The translations under genes and the position numbers were made by a program. Positions 1 through 8,514 of a stretch of DNA of 64,000 bases are shown here, piece by piece. Source of the DNA: Hydrogenophaga taeniospiralis (GTDB lineage: Bacteria; Pseudomonadota; Gammaproteobacteria; Burkholderiales; Burkholderiaceae_C); assembly GCF_020510445.1 (NCBI RefSeq), contig NZ_JAHBAG010000001.1, forward strand, positions 3,510,501 through 3,574,500. Reading direction: 5' to 3'. Within the stretch, counting starts at the first letter, position 1. Every line of letters begins with the position of its first letter. The notes under the pieces were generated by a model. It did no database searches. It was not told where the DNA came from and saw nothing but the letters and a program-made list of their open reading frames with translations.

Positions 1-974
1 AACTGGAGCGGTTGGTGCCACAGGGCCAGGGCTGGCAGGCCTGCGAGGTGGACAACCTCGGGCACGACCCTGGGCGCTGGCCCGCTGCGCTGGTGCGCCC
101 TGCGGCGCTGGTGCAAGCCTGGCTGGAGGAAACCCGGCGCCTGGGCGCGCTCATCACCCGGTGGAACGCCCAGGTGACTGGGCTGCGCCGGGTGCCCGGG
201 GCGAACCACGACACATCGGACTCCGAGCCTGCCGACTGGCAGGCGCTGGACGCCAGCGGCCAGGTATTGGCCCAGGCGCCGGTGGTGGTGGTCGCTGCGG
301 CGTTTGGCAGCTTCGCCCTGCTGACGGCGTCGGCCGACCTGATGAACGCCGACGCCCTGCCGCTGCGCCCGGTCAAGGGGCAGATGAGCCTGGCCGCCCT
401 GCACGACGCGCCACTGGCCGAACGCCCGCAGCGCGACAACGGCGTGTTCGTGCCGGTGTACGAAGACAGTGGGCTGCCCCCACAGTGGCCCGCGCGGATC
501 TGGGCCATGGGATCGACCTACGAACGCGGCGACAACAGCAGCCACCTGAGCGACGCGGCCCACGAGCGCAATGCCCAAAGCCTGCAGGCGATCAACGCGG
601 CGGCCGCGCAGCGCCTGCGCGAAGCGCAGGCCGGCACTGAACTGATGGGATGGGCGCAGGTGCGCTGCGCCTCGCTGGACCGGCTGCCCGTGATGGGGGC
701 GGTGCCCCAACTGGGCGCGCTGCAAGCCCGGATGGCGCAGGCCGGTGCACGGCGTGGCCGTGTCCCGCTGGCCGACACACCGCGCTGGCCGGGTCTGTTC
801 GTGCTGAGCGCCCTGGGCTCGCGTGGGCTGACCCTGTCGCACTGGTGTGCCACGCGGCTGGCGGCGCAGATCGACGCAAGCCAGGCGGAACTGCCCCCGG
901 TGGACGAAGACCTGCTCAAGGCGCTCGACCCAGCCCGCTTTGCCTGGCGGCAGGCGCGCCGACAAGCCGCCTGA
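1..974 (+). CDS. mnmC: MnmC C-terminal FAD oxidoreductase domain (5' end outside window)
   Basis: The reading frame is open from the first bases, so the start lies upstream. The visible 320 or so residues match the C-terminal FAD-dependent oxidoreductase half of MnmC, which converts the carboxymethylaminomethyl group of tRNA wobble uridine to aminomethyl. Recognisable pieces are the LRPVKGQ segment, the D-R-LP-MG stretch before the end (SLDRLPVMGAVP) and the family-typical tail LSALGSRGLTL followed by DPARFAWRQARR. The N-terminal methyltransferase domain and the FAD-binding GxGxxG are not in the window. A stand-alone DAO-type oxidase is the alternative, but the tail is characteristic of MnmC. 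Confidence 0.88.
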   Translation, partial: LERLVPQGQGWQACEVDNLGHDPGRWPAALVRPAALVQAWLEETRRLGALITRWNAQVTGLRRVPGANHDTSDSEPADWQALDASGQVLAQAPVVVVAAAFGSFALLTASADLMNADALPLRPVKGQMSLAALHDAPLAERPQRDNGVFVPVYEDSGLPPQWPARIWAMGSTYERGDNSSHLSDAAHERNAQSLQAINAAAAQRLREAQAGTELMGWAQVRCASLDRLPVMGAVPQLGALQARMAQAGARRGRVPLADTPRWPGLFVLSALGSRGLTLSHWCATRLAAQIDASQAELPPVDEDLLKALDPARFAWRQARRQAA

Positions 975-998
975 AGACCGGATTTCCCCTGGCGGCGT

Positions 999-1808
999 CT
1001 AGAGCCGTTCCACCCACTGCGAGAATTCGCGGGGTTGCAGGGGCCGCGCCAGCAGCGCATGGATGCCAGCCCGCCGGGTATCGCGCTTGACCCGGTGGCG
1101 GCTCCACCAGGTGGCCAGCGGGCTGGCGTGTTCACTGATTCCCATGACCAGCGCCTGGGGGTTCTTGTCCGCAAACAGCCGCGCCAGCGCCCACACGTCG
1201 AGTTGATGCTCGTCCAGATTGAAGACCCCGCAGCTGTAGCGATTGCGCCGCAACAACGCCACCGCGGTTTCGGTGCTGCTGACCTCGTCGGCCTCGGCCA
1301 CACCCGCCTGGGCCAGCCGCGAGCACAGGTGCTTGCGCTCCTGCGGGTCCATTCCCACCAGGAGCGCGCGCTTGGCCGTCGGCGCCGGTTCGTCCAGCTC
1401 CACGTCCAGCGGCGCCGGTGAGCTGACGTCCAGATCGAGATACCCGGAATCCGCCTGCCGGGCGGCAAACACCGCGTCCAGGTCGTTGAGCACGCTGGCC
1501 CATTGGATCGGGCGCTGCAACACCCGCCAGGCGTGGGCCGGCGCGCCGGGGCCGACCCAGATCAGGCGCTGACCAGGCGGCATCTCCTTGGCGTGGGACA
1601 GCACGGCCTCGGCGCTCTCACCGTCCACCAGTGCCACGTCGGCGATCCGGTTGGCCTCCGGGGATACCTCCGCACCGGGGGCGATGAGTGGAACCCAGGG
1701 CGCATAGGACAACTCGCGCTCTTCCGACAAGCGAAACACGGTATTGAGGGCATGCCGCTCCACGTCGGAGAAACCGACCACGCTCACAAAGATGCGTTGC
1801 TTGTGCAT
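999..1808 (-). CDS. receiver-like (response-regulator-related) protein
   Basis: A 269-residue protein if started at the ATG giving MHKQRIFVSVVG; a longer in-frame start exists at 1832. Two alpha/beta segments resemble CheY-like receiver folds: an N-terminal one beginning IFVSVVGFSDVERHALN and a second beginning RALLVGMDPQERKHL. Neither shows an obvious full set of phospho-acceptor residues. It ends just downstream of mnmC and is convergent with it. No output domain is visible. I infer a degenerate or non-phosphorylated receiver protein; I cannot name a partner. Confidence 0.6.
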   Translation of the reverse strand: MHKQRIFVSVVGFSDVERHALNTVFRLSEERELSYAPWVPLIAPGAEVSPEANRIADVALVDGESAEAVLSHAKEMPPGQRLIWVGPGAPAHAWRVLQRPIQWASVLNDLDAVFAARQADSGYLDLDVSSPAPLDVELDEPAPTAKRALLVGMDPQERKHLCSRLAQAGVAEADEVSSTETAVALLRRNRYSCGVFNLDEHQLDVWALARLFADKNPQALVMGISEHASPLATWWSRHRVKRDTRRAGIHALLARPLQPREFSQWVERL

Positions 1809-1832
1809 GGCGCCCATGTTACGCCGGAGCAC

Positions 1833-1999
1833 AAACGGCTTGCACCAGAAAGAACCGGGTTCGCATGGCCTTGAAAATGTGTTTACGGTCCCCTTGGGGC
1901 CTGTCCCACATCGCGATCCATTCCCTTATTCCAATCAGGAATATATGAAGAACGAAAAAATCGTTTGCAATATAAGCGAGCAACCTTAAAGTCGCGCCC
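1833..1999 (+). promoter_or_regulatory. AT-rich leader/promoter region of the cys operon
   Basis: A 167-bp gap between two divergent genes, much richer in A+T (especially 1920-1990) than its surroundings. TATAAG at 1971-1976 could be a -10 element, but no convincing -35 is seen. By analogy with other cys operons this is where a CysB/Cbl-type LysR activator would bind. That is inference; no clear CysB consensus was recognised. Confidence 0.35.
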
Positions 2000-2791
2000 A
2001 TGCCCGAATTCGCCATCATCTTTGCCGGCTTTGCCGTGGGACTCATCGTCGGATTGACCGGCGTGGGCGGCGGTTCGCTGATGACTCCGATCCTGATCTT
2101 CTTCTTCGGGATCAAGCCCTACCTGGCCGTGGGCACCGACCTGCTGTTCGCCGCCGTCACCAAGGCCGGCGGCACGGTGAGCCTGGCGCGCCAGCGCCTG
2201 GTGCCCTGGCGCGTGGTGGGCCAGCTCTGCGCCGGCAGCCTGCCGGCCGCCCTGATTACCTTGACGGTGTTGCACCGCCTCGGCCCGGCCAGCCCCACGG
2301 TACAGGCGCTCATGACCAACACCCTGGGTGTGGCCCTGCTGCTGACCGCCGCCGCCATGCTGTACAAGGCCGCCCGCGGCAAACAGCTGCCGCGCAACCT
2401 GCCCGAAGGCCAGTTGCAGAATGCCACGCACGCCCGCCACTGGAGCCTGCCGGTGCTGTTCGGCGCCGTTATCGGCACCCTGGTCACGCTCACCTCGGTG
2501 GGCGCGGGTGCCATCGGCGTCTCGGTGCTGCTGATCCTGTTCCCGCTGCTGCCGCTGCCGCGCATCGTGGCGGCCGACATCGCCTACGCCGTGCCGCTCA
2601 CGTTGGTGGCCGGCCTGGGCCACGCCAGCCTGGGTTCGGTGGACTGGCCGCTGTTGGCCCAGCTGCTGGCCGGCTCGTTGCCCGGCATCTGGCTCGGCAC
2701 CCGCCTGATGCGCCACACCCCTGAGCGCCTGGTGCGTTCGGTGCTCTCGCTGCTGCTGGCCTATGCCGGCACCAAGCTGATCGCTTTCTGA
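2000..2791 (+). CDS. TauE/SafE-family sulfite/sulfonate membrane transporter
   Basis: A 263-residue, highly hydrophobic protein with about eight predicted membrane segments in two homologous halves. The start has the family-typical glycine-rich segment (GLIVGLTGVGGGSLM), and the second half repeats a similar glycine-rich stretch (LTSVGAGAIGVS). The TauE/SafE (DUF81) family moves sulfite, sulfoacetate or related sulfur anions across the inner membrane. Position as first gene of the sulfate-reduction operon, 35 bp ahead of cysI, suggests sulfite efflux or sulfur-compound transport. The short spacer to cysI holds three near-tandem GATACC(T) units. Substrate is inferred from context. Confidence 0.85.
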   Translation: MPEFAIIFAGFAVGLIVGLTGVGGGSLMTPILIFFFGIKPYLAVGTDLLFAAVTKAGGTVSLARQRLVPWRVVGQLCAGSLPAALITLTVLHRLGPASPTVQALMTNTLGVALLLTAAAMLYKAARGKQLPRNLPEGQLQNATHARHWSLPVLFGAVIGTLVTLTSVGAGAIGVSVLLILFPLLPLPRIVAADIAYAVPLTLVAGLGHASLGSVDWPLLAQLLAGSLPGIWLGTRLMRHTPERLVRSVLSLLLAYAGTKLIAF

Positions 2792-2826
2792 TACCTGATA
2801 CCTGATACCCATATCCCACGAAGCCC

Positions 2827-4608
2827 ATGTACCAGTATTCCGACTTTGACCGCCAGTTCGTCCAGCAGCGCGCTGCCCAGTTCCGCGATCAACTCGAACG
2901 CTCGCAGGCCGGCACGCTGCTGGGCGACGAGTTCAAGCCGCTGCGGCTGCAAAACGGCTGGTACATCCAGCGCTTCGCGCCCATGCTGCGTGTGGCCGTG
3001 CCTTATGGCGAAATCTCCAGCGCCCAGCTGCGCGTGCTGGCGAAGATCGCCCGCGACTACGACCACAAGGAAGACCACGATGTGTCCAAGGCCAACGCGG
3101 CCCTGGCCGACGTGCCCACCCTGCCCGACCGCTGCGGCCACTTCACCACGCGCCAGAACGTGCAGTACAACTGGATCCCCCTGCATCGCGCGGCCGACGT
3201 GATGGACCTGCTGGCCAGTGTGAACATGCACGGCATCCAGACCAGCGGCAACTGCATCCGCAACATCACCACCGACGCGCTCGCCGGCATCGCCGTGGAC
3301 GAGGTGGCCGACCCGCGCCCCTTCGCCGAGATCATGCGCCAGTGGAGCACGCTGCATCCCGAGTTCGCTTTCCTGCCACGCAAGTTCAAGATCGCCATCA
3401 CCGGCGCCCGCGAAGACCGCGCCGCCACGCCCTGGCACGACGTCGGCCTGCGCCTCTTGCGCAACGTGGACGGCGACCTGGGCTTCCAGGTGCGCGTGGG
3501 CGGCGGCATGGGCCGCACCCCGATCATTGGCACGGTGATCCGTGAGTTCCTGCCCTGGAACCAGATCCTCAACTACCTCGAAGCCGTGGTGCGCGCCTAC
3601 AACCGCTTTGGCCGCCGCGACAACATCTACAAGGCCCGCATCAAGATCCTGGTGAAAGCCGAGGGCCAGGCCTTCACCGACCAGGTCGAAGCCGAGTACA
3701 GCGACATCATCGAAAAAGACGGCGCCCCCCACACCATCACCCAGGCCGAACTGGACCGCGTGAGCGCCTTCTTCGTGCAGCCCGAGCTGCGCTGCGACCG
3801 CAAGAGCGCCGACGCGAAGATCGCGCACATCCTCAAGGCCGCGGCCGAAGACGACGTGGAGTTCAGCCGCTGGCTCACGCAGAACGTGAAGCCGCACCAG
3901 AACCCCGATCTGCGCGCCGTCACGCTGTCGTTCAAGCGTCTGGGCTCGGCCCCAGGCGATGCCAGCGCGGAGCAACTGGAACGAGCCGCCGACCTGGCCG
4001 ACCGCTTCTCGGCCGGCGAAGCCCGCGTGACGCACGAACAGAACCTGCTGCTGCCCTGGGTCAGCTGCGACCAGTTGCCCGAGCTGTGGCGCGAAGCGCG
4101 CCGCCTGGGCCTGGCCAAGCCCAACATCGGTCTGCTGAGCGACATGATCGCCTGCCCCGGCGGCGACTTCTGCGACCTGGCCAACGCCCGCTCGCTGCCC
4201 ATTGCCCAGGCCCTGCTGGCGCGCTACCAGGATCTGGACGAGCTGCACGATCTGGGTGAAATCGACCTGCACATCAGCGGCTGCATCAACAGCTGCGGCC
4301 ACCACCACAGCGGCCACATCGGCATCCTTGGCGTCGACAAGGACGGCCAGGAGTGGTACCAGGTGACCCTGGGCGGCTCGGACGGCACACGCCTGTCGGG
4401 CGAGGCCACGCCGGGCAAGGTGATCGGCCCGTCTTTTGCCGCCAATGAAATGACGGACGTGATCGAGGCCCTGCTCACCACCTACCGCGCGGAGCGCCAG
4501 TCGGGCGAAACCTTCGTCCAGACCGTCAAGCGCGTCGGTATCGACCCCTTCAAGACCGCCGCCAACGCGGTGCGCGTGGCCACCGCCCGCACACCCGTTG
4601 CCGCCTGA
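2827..4608 (+). CDS. cysI: sulfite reductase hemoprotein (CysI, nitrite/sulfite reductase family)
   Basis: 593 residues, the usual length for the siroheme/4Fe-4S subunit that reduces sulfite to sulfide with six electrons. The cluster ligands fit C-x5-C (C443, C449, within ACPGGDFC) and C-x3-C (C486, C490, within GCINSC). The sulfite-binding basic region (TRQNVQYNW) and the repeat-containing two-domain layout are recognisable. No flavoprotein cysJ is adjacent, as is usual in beta-proteobacteria, so the electron donor may be ferredoxin or another reductase. Cytoplasmic; part of an operon with DUF934, cysH, cysD and cysN. Confidence 0.95.
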   Translation: MYQYSDFDRQFVQQRAAQFRDQLERSQAGTLLGDEFKPLRLQNGWYIQRFAPMLRVAVPYGEISSAQLRVLAKIARDYDHKEDHDVSKANAALADVPTLPDRCGHFTTRQNVQYNWIPLHRAADVMDLLASVNMHGIQTSGNCIRNITTDALAGIAVDEVADPRPFAEIMRQWSTLHPEFAFLPRKFKIAITGAREDRAATPWHDVGLRLLRNVDGDLGFQVRVGGGMGRTPIIGTVIREFLPWNQILNYLEAVVRAYNRFGRRDNIYKARIKILVKAEGQAFTDQVEAEYSDIIEKDGAPHTITQAELDRVSAFFVQPELRCDRKSADAKIAHILKAAAEDDVEFSRWLTQNVKPHQNPDLRAVTLSFKRLGSAPGDASAEQLERAADLADRFSAGEARVTHEQNLLLPWVSCDQLPELWREARRLGLAKPNIGLLSDMIACPGGDFCDLANARSLPIAQALLARYQDLDELHDLGEIDLHISGCINSCGHHHSGHIGILGVDKDGQEWYQVTLGGSDGTRLSGEATPGKVIGPSFAANEMTDVIEALLTTYRAERQSGETFVQTVKRVGIDPFKTAANAVRVATARTPVAA

Positions 4609-4628
4609 GCCCAGCATCCGAGACCCGC

Positions 4629-5015
4629 ATGAAACCCACGCTCCAACTCTTCAAGGCACAGACCTTCGTCACCGACGAGGCCAACACCCTGACGCTGGCC
4701 AACGACGCCGATCCGCGCGACGCCGATCTGAACGGCATCACCACCGTCGTGCTGCAGTTCCCGAAGTTCACCGATGGTCGCGCCTTCAGCCAGGCTTTTC
4801 TGCTGCGCCGCCGCCTCGGCTTTGCCGGTGACATCCGCGCCACCGGCGATGTGCTGATCGACCAACTGGCGCAGATGCAGCGCAGCGGCTTCAGCCAGGC
4901 CGTGCTGCGCGACGACCAGGACCTGGAACACGGTCGCAAGCTGCTGGCCCACTACCCCGCCTTCTACCAGGGCGATGCGGTGGACACGCAACCGCACTTT
5001 GCCGTCGTGGCCTGA
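4629..5015 (+). CDS. DUF934 family protein of the sulfite reduction operon
   Basis: A 128-residue protein in the 20-bp-spaced slot after cysI. The central block FPKFTDGRAFSQAFLLRRRLGF and the following GDVLIDQLAQMQR region fit the DUF934 family, which nearly always sits next to cysI in proteobacteria. It is thought to assist sulfite reduction, but no biochemical role is established. No cofactor-binding motif is visible. It is followed 14 bp later by cysH with a GGAG-type ribosome binding site in between. Confidence 0.85.
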   Translation: MKPTLQLFKAQTFVTDEANTLTLANDADPRDADLNGITTVVLQFPKFTDGRAFSQAFLLRRRLGFAGDIRATGDVLIDQLAQMQRSGFSQAVLRDDQDLEHGRKLLAHYPAFYQGDAVDTQPHFAVVA

Positions 5016-5029
5016 ACGGAGCACACCAC

Positions 5030-5653
5030 ATGATTTCCAACGACATCGCACGCGTCAACGCTGAACTCGGCCGCAGCGCTCCCGAACTGGTGAACTGGGC
5101 CCTGGGCCTGGGGCAGCCCGCCATCGTCACCACCAACTTCCGCCCTTTCGAGGCCGTCATCCTGCATCTGGTCACGCGCGTGAAGCCCGATGTGCCGGTC
5201 ATCTGGATGGACAACGGCTACAACACCGAAGCCACCTACCGCTTCGCCGACGAAGTCACTCGGCAACTCAAACTGAACCTGCACATCTACCTGCCACGCC
5301 GCTCGCGCGCGCACCGCGAGGCCGTGGACGGCGCGACCCCTGCGCTGGACGATCCGCGCCACGCAGCCTTCACCGAAGAAGTCAAGCTGGAGCCCTTTGC
5401 CCGAGCCCTGCGCGAGACGGCGCCCAAGGTCTGGTTCACCGCGCTGCGGGCTACCGACACCGCGGTGCGCGCCCAGATGGACCCGGTGAGCATCAACCCC
5501 GACGGCCTGATCAAGGTCGCGCCGCTGCTGCACTGGTCTTCCAAAGAGCTGTACCAATACTGCGAAACCCACGGCCTGCCCAACAACTTCGACTACGTGG
5601 ACCCGACCAAGGGCGAAGACAACCGCGAGTGCGGCCTGCACCTGGCCCACTGA
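5030..5653 (+). CDS. cysH: phosphoadenylylsulfate / adenylylsulfate reductase
   Basis: 207 residues of the PAPS-reductase family, which reduces activated sulfate to sulfite using thioredoxin. Seen: the nucleotide-binding start (IVTTNFRPFEAVILHLV), the IWMDNGY motif, and the C-terminal catalytic cysteine in ECGLH. The paired-cysteine motifs (CC...CxxC) that hold a 4Fe-4S cluster in APS reductases are absent, so the protein resembles the cluster-free PAPS type. No cysC (APS kinase) gene is visible nearby, and cysN here has no kinase domain. Substrate choice is therefore unresolved from this window. Confidence 0.9.
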   Translation: MISNDIARVNAELGRSAPELVNWALGLGQPAIVTTNFRPFEAVILHLVTRVKPDVPVIWMDNGYNTEATYRFADEVTRQLKLNLHIYLPRRSRAHREAVDGATPALDDPRHAAFTEEVKLEPFARALRETAPKVWFTALRATDTAVRAQMDPVSINPDGLIKVAPLLHWSSKELYQYCETHGLPNNFDYVDPTKGEDNRECGLHLAH

Positions 5654-5672
5654 TCAGGACACAAGAACCATC

Positions 5673-6617
5673 ATGAACGCCCGTACCGAATCTGCCGTGC
5701 TGCAATCCGCCGAACACCACCTGAGCAACGCCCACCTGGACGCGCTCGAAGAAGAAACCATCTTCATCCTGCGTGAGGTGGCCGCCGCTTTCGAGCGCCC
5801 CACCCTGCTGTTCTCGGGCGGCAAGGACTCGCTGGTGATGCTGCGCTGCGCCGAAAAAGCCTTTGGTGTCGGCCGCATTCCCTACCCGCTGCTGATGATC
5901 GACACCGGCCACAACTTCCCCGAAGTGACCGACTTCCGCGACCGCCGCGCCGCCGAGCTGCAGGCCGAGCTGATCGTGCGCAACGTCGAGGACTCCATGA
6001 AGCGCGGCACCGTGCGCCTGGCCCACCCGGGCGAGAGCCGCAACGTGCACCAGTCGGTCACCCTGCTCGAAGCGATCGAAGAATTCCGCTTCGACGCGCT
6101 GATCGGCGGCGCGCGCCGCGACGAAGAAAAGGCCCGCGCCAAGGAGCGCATCTTTTCGCACCGCGACAGCTTCGGCCAGTGGCAGCCCAAGGCCCAGCGC
6201 CCCGAGCTCTGGACGCTCTTCAACACCCGTCTGGCCCCGGGCGAGCACTTCCGCGTGTTCCCCATCAGCAACTGGACCGAGCTCGACGTGTGGCAATACA
6301 TCGAGCGCGAGAACATCGCCCTGCCTTCCATCTACTACACGCACAAACGCGAAGTGGTGGACCGCCGCGGCCTGCTGGTCCCCGTGACCGAGCTGACCCC
6401 GCCGAAAGACGGCGAAACGGTGCAGGTGCGCGACGTGCGTTTCCGCACCGTGGGCGACATCACCTGCACCTGCCCGGTGGAGAGCCTGGCCGCCACGGCC
6501 GGTGACATCGTCATCGAGACACTGGCCGCCGACGTGAGCGAACGTGGCGCGACGCGCATGGATGACAAAACGTCGGACGCTTCGATGGAGAAACGGAAAA
6601 AAGACGGGTATTTCTGA
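5673..6617 (+). CDS. cysD: sulfate adenylyltransferase subunit 2
   Basis: 314 residues, the normal CysD length. The PP-loop ATP pyrophosphatase motif SGGKDS lies at residues 48-53, and the C-terminus is the family hallmark ending KKDGYF. With CysN it forms ATP sulfurylase, making APS from ATP and sulfate, driven by GTP hydrolysis on CysN. It begins 19 bp after cysH. Cytoplasmic. Confidence 0.96.
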   Translation: MNARTESAVLQSAEHHLSNAHLDALEEETIFILREVAAAFERPTLLFSGGKDSLVMLRCAEKAFGVGRIPYPLLMIDTGHNFPEVTDFRDRRAAELQAELIVRNVEDSMKRGTVRLAHPGESRNVHQSVTLLEAIEEFRFDALIGGARRDEEKARAKERIFSHRDSFGQWQPKAQRPELWTLFNTRLAPGEHFRVFPISNWTELDVWQYIERENIALPSIYYTHKREVVDRRGLLVPVTELTPPKDGETVQVRDVRFRTVGDITCTCPVESLAATAGDIVIETLAADVSERGATRMDDKTSDASMEKRKKDGYF

Positions 6618-6706
6618 CCCACCCCCGCGCCGCGCCTAAAGGCGCGTCACCCCCTCAAGGGGGCGGCGCTAGCGGCCCGGCAAAGCCGGTACCGCGGCGC
6701 CCTTGG
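6618..6706. repeat. palindromic intergenic repeat (Comamonadaceae type)
   Basis: The spacer between cysD and cysN holds stacked inverted repeats: CGCGCC (6631-6636) with GGCGCG (6641-6646), and CCCCCT (6650-6655) with AGGGGG (6658-6663), followed by a GC-rich tract with CCGG...CCGG symmetry. From memory, this composite sequence recurs in intergenic regions of Comamonadaceae genomes. Inside an operon it may act as an mRNA stability or attenuation hairpin. Copy number cannot be tested from one window. Confidence 0.6.
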
Positions 6707-6754
6707 ATGGGGACACTTCCTCCGGCTGCATTGCTTATTCGTAACGAAATTGAT

Positions 6755-8077
6755 ATGAACACCAACACCTCCGTTCGGGCTGAGCCTGTCGAAGCCCTCG
6801 CACAAGACACCCGCCCCGCCCTGAAGTTCATCACCTGTGGTTCGGTGGACGATGGCAAGAGCACGCTGATCGGCCGCCTGCTGGTGGACAGCAAAGCCGT
6901 GCTGCAGGACCACCTGGCCGGTGTGCAGCGCCAGGGCGAAACCGACCTCGCACTGTTGACCGACGGCCTGTCGGCCGAGCGCGAACAGGGCATCACCATC
7001 GACGTGGCCTACCGCTACTTCAACACCGAAACCCGCAAGTTCATCATCGGCGACGCGCCGGGCCATGAGCAGTACACGCGCAACATGGTGACCGCTGCGT
7101 CCGCCGCGGATGCGGCCGTGGTGCTGGTGGACGCCACCAAACTCGACTGGCAGGACGCCGGCCTCAAGCTCCTGGTGCAGACCCGTCGCCACTCGCTGCT
7201 GCTCAAGCTGCTGCGCGTGCCGTCCATCGTGTTCGCGGTCAACAAGCTCGACGCCGTTGCCGACAGCGCGCTCGCGTTCGCCCACATCAGCGCCGCGCTG
7301 ACCGCATTCGCGGCCGACGCCGACATCACCGTCACGGCCACCGTGCCGGTCTCGGCGCTCAAAGGCTGGAACGTGGTGGACCCCGCGTCCGACGCCGCCT
7401 GGTGTGGCTACAACGGACCCACGCTGCTGGACATCCTGGAACACCTGCCGGTGACCGCGGCCGACACCGCGCTGCCGTTCGCGTTCCCGGTGCAGTGGGT
7501 CGAGAAGTTCTCGTCGTCTTCCGACACCAGCCAGGGCCGCCGCGTCTTCTGGGGCCGCGTGGCCACCGGCGGTGTGATGCCCGGCCAGCCCGTCAGGGTG
7601 ATGCCCAGTGGGCAGACCGCCACCGTGGCCCAGGTGCTCAACCATGCACGCAATCCGAAGAACGTGCAGGCGGGTCACAGCGCCGGCATCGTGCTGGACC
7701 GCGAGGTCGACGTGTCGCGTGGCGACTGGCTGCTGGCCGCCGACGGGGAAGGCGCTGCGCTCGAAGCCAGCCGCGAGATCCGCGCCACCGTGGCCTGGAT
7801 GGACGACGAGACCCTGGTCGCAGGCCGCGTCTACTGGGCGTTGCACGGCCACCGCTGGGTCAAGGCCAAGGTCAAGCGCATCGTGCACAAGCTCGACATC
7901 AACACCCTGGCCGAAGAAGATGCGACCCAACTGGAGCCCAACGCCATCGGTCACATCGAACTGACCCTGCAGGAACCCCTCGTCACCCTGCCCTTTGCCC
8001 GGTCGCGTGCGCTCGGTTCGCTGGTCCTGGTGGACACGGCCAGCCACAAGACCTCGGGCGCTTTGCTGGTGAACTGA
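6755..8077 (+). CDS. cysN: sulfate adenylyltransferase subunit 1 (GTPase)
   Basis: 440 residues from the ATG at 6755; an upstream in-frame start at 6707 would read through the palindromic repeat and is unlikely. GTPase motifs: P-loop GSVDDGKS (residues 29-36), DAPGHEQ (G3) and NKLD (G4), followed by EF-Tu-like beta-barrel domains. It lacks the C-terminal APS kinase domain found in CysNC fusions. The first codons include the run SVRAEPVEAL, encoded by a mobile palindromic repeat (see findings), so the N-terminal 18 or so residues are probably not family-conserved. It completes ATP sulfurylase with CysD. Confidence 0.94.
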   Translation: MNTNTSVRAEPVEALAQDTRPALKFITCGSVDDGKSTLIGRLLVDSKAVLQDHLAGVQRQGETDLALLTDGLSAEREQGITIDVAYRYFNTETRKFIIGDAPGHEQYTRNMVTAASAADAAVVLVDATKLDWQDAGLKLLVQTRRHSLLLKLLRVPSIVFAVNKLDAVADSALAFAHISAALTAFAADADITVTATVPVSALKGWNVVDPASDAAWCGYNGPTLLDILEHLPVTAADTALPFAFPVQWVEKFSSSSDTSQGRRVFWGRVATGGVMPGQPVRVMPSGQTATVAQVLNHARNPKNVQAGHSAGIVLDREVDVSRGDWLLAADGEGAALEASREIRATVAWMDDETLVAGRVYWALHGHRWVKAKVKRIVHKLDINTLAEEDATQLEPNAIGHIELTLQEPLVTLPFARSRALGSLVLVDTASHKTSGALLVN

Positions 8078-8102
8078 CCCGGTTCCGCCACTATTAACTT
8101 AT

Positions 8103-8161
8103 GTCAAGGCAAGGGACTTGACCAGGCCTTAACCTCTGGGAAACCCTAAAATCCAGGGTTT
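8103..8161. promoter_or_regulatory. two inverted repeats upstream of fdxA
   Basis: In the 104-bp gap before fdxA there are two perfect inverted repeats: GTCAAG (8103-8108) with CTTGAC (8117-8122), and AAACCCT (8141-8147) with AGGGTTT (8155-8161). The second could end the cys transcript or mark the fdxA leader; no T-tract follows. Either may bind a regulator. Functions are not assigned. Confidence 0.35.
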
Positions 8162-8181
8162 ACCGTTATCTCACCATCACC

Positions 8182-8511
8182 ATGACCCACGTCGTCACCG
8201 AATCCTGCATCCGCTGCAAATACACCGATTGTGTGGATGTCTGCCCTGTGGACTGTTTTCGCGAAGGTCCGAACTTTCTGACCATCGACCCCGACGAGTG
8301 CATCGACTGCGCAGTGTGCATTCCGGAATGCCCGGTGAGCGCCATCTACGCTGAAGAGGATCTGCCGAAAGACCAGGTGCACATGACCGAACTCAATGCC
8401 GAACTGGCCCGGTTGCCAGGTTGGAAGAGCATCACCAAGCGCAAGGACCCGCTGCCCGATGCCGAGGAATGGAAAGACCGGACAGGCAAACTGCCTGAAC
8501 TGTTGCGCTGA
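8182..8511 (+). CDS. fdxA: ferredoxin FdxA (3Fe-4S/4Fe-4S type)
   Basis: 109 residues, standard FdxA length. The N-terminal half has the paired cysteine motifs: [18 protein letters not shown] followed by [12 protein letters not shown]. This pattern gives one 3Fe-4S and one 4Fe-4S cluster. A conserved C-terminal extension ([17 protein letters not shown]) is also typical. It is followed after 3 bp by a ferredoxin-NADP reductase, a likely redox partner, and may supply electrons to enzymes such as the neighbouring sulfite reductase (inference). Confidence 0.95.
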   Translation: MTHVVTESCIRCKYTDCVDVCPVDCFREGPNFLTIDPDECIDCAVCIPECPVSAIYAEEDLPKDQVHMTELNAELARLPGWKSITKRKDPLPDAEEWKDRTGKLPELLR

Positions 8512-8514
8512 AGA

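Noticed and set aside
2761..4617. 618-codon open frame on the minus strand
   Set aside because: It is the exact antisense of cysI and its product is Val/Gly/His/Ala-rich with no motif; a shadow frame of high-GC coding DNA.
6647..8047. 466-codon minus-strand frame
   Set aside because: Antisense shadow of cysN.
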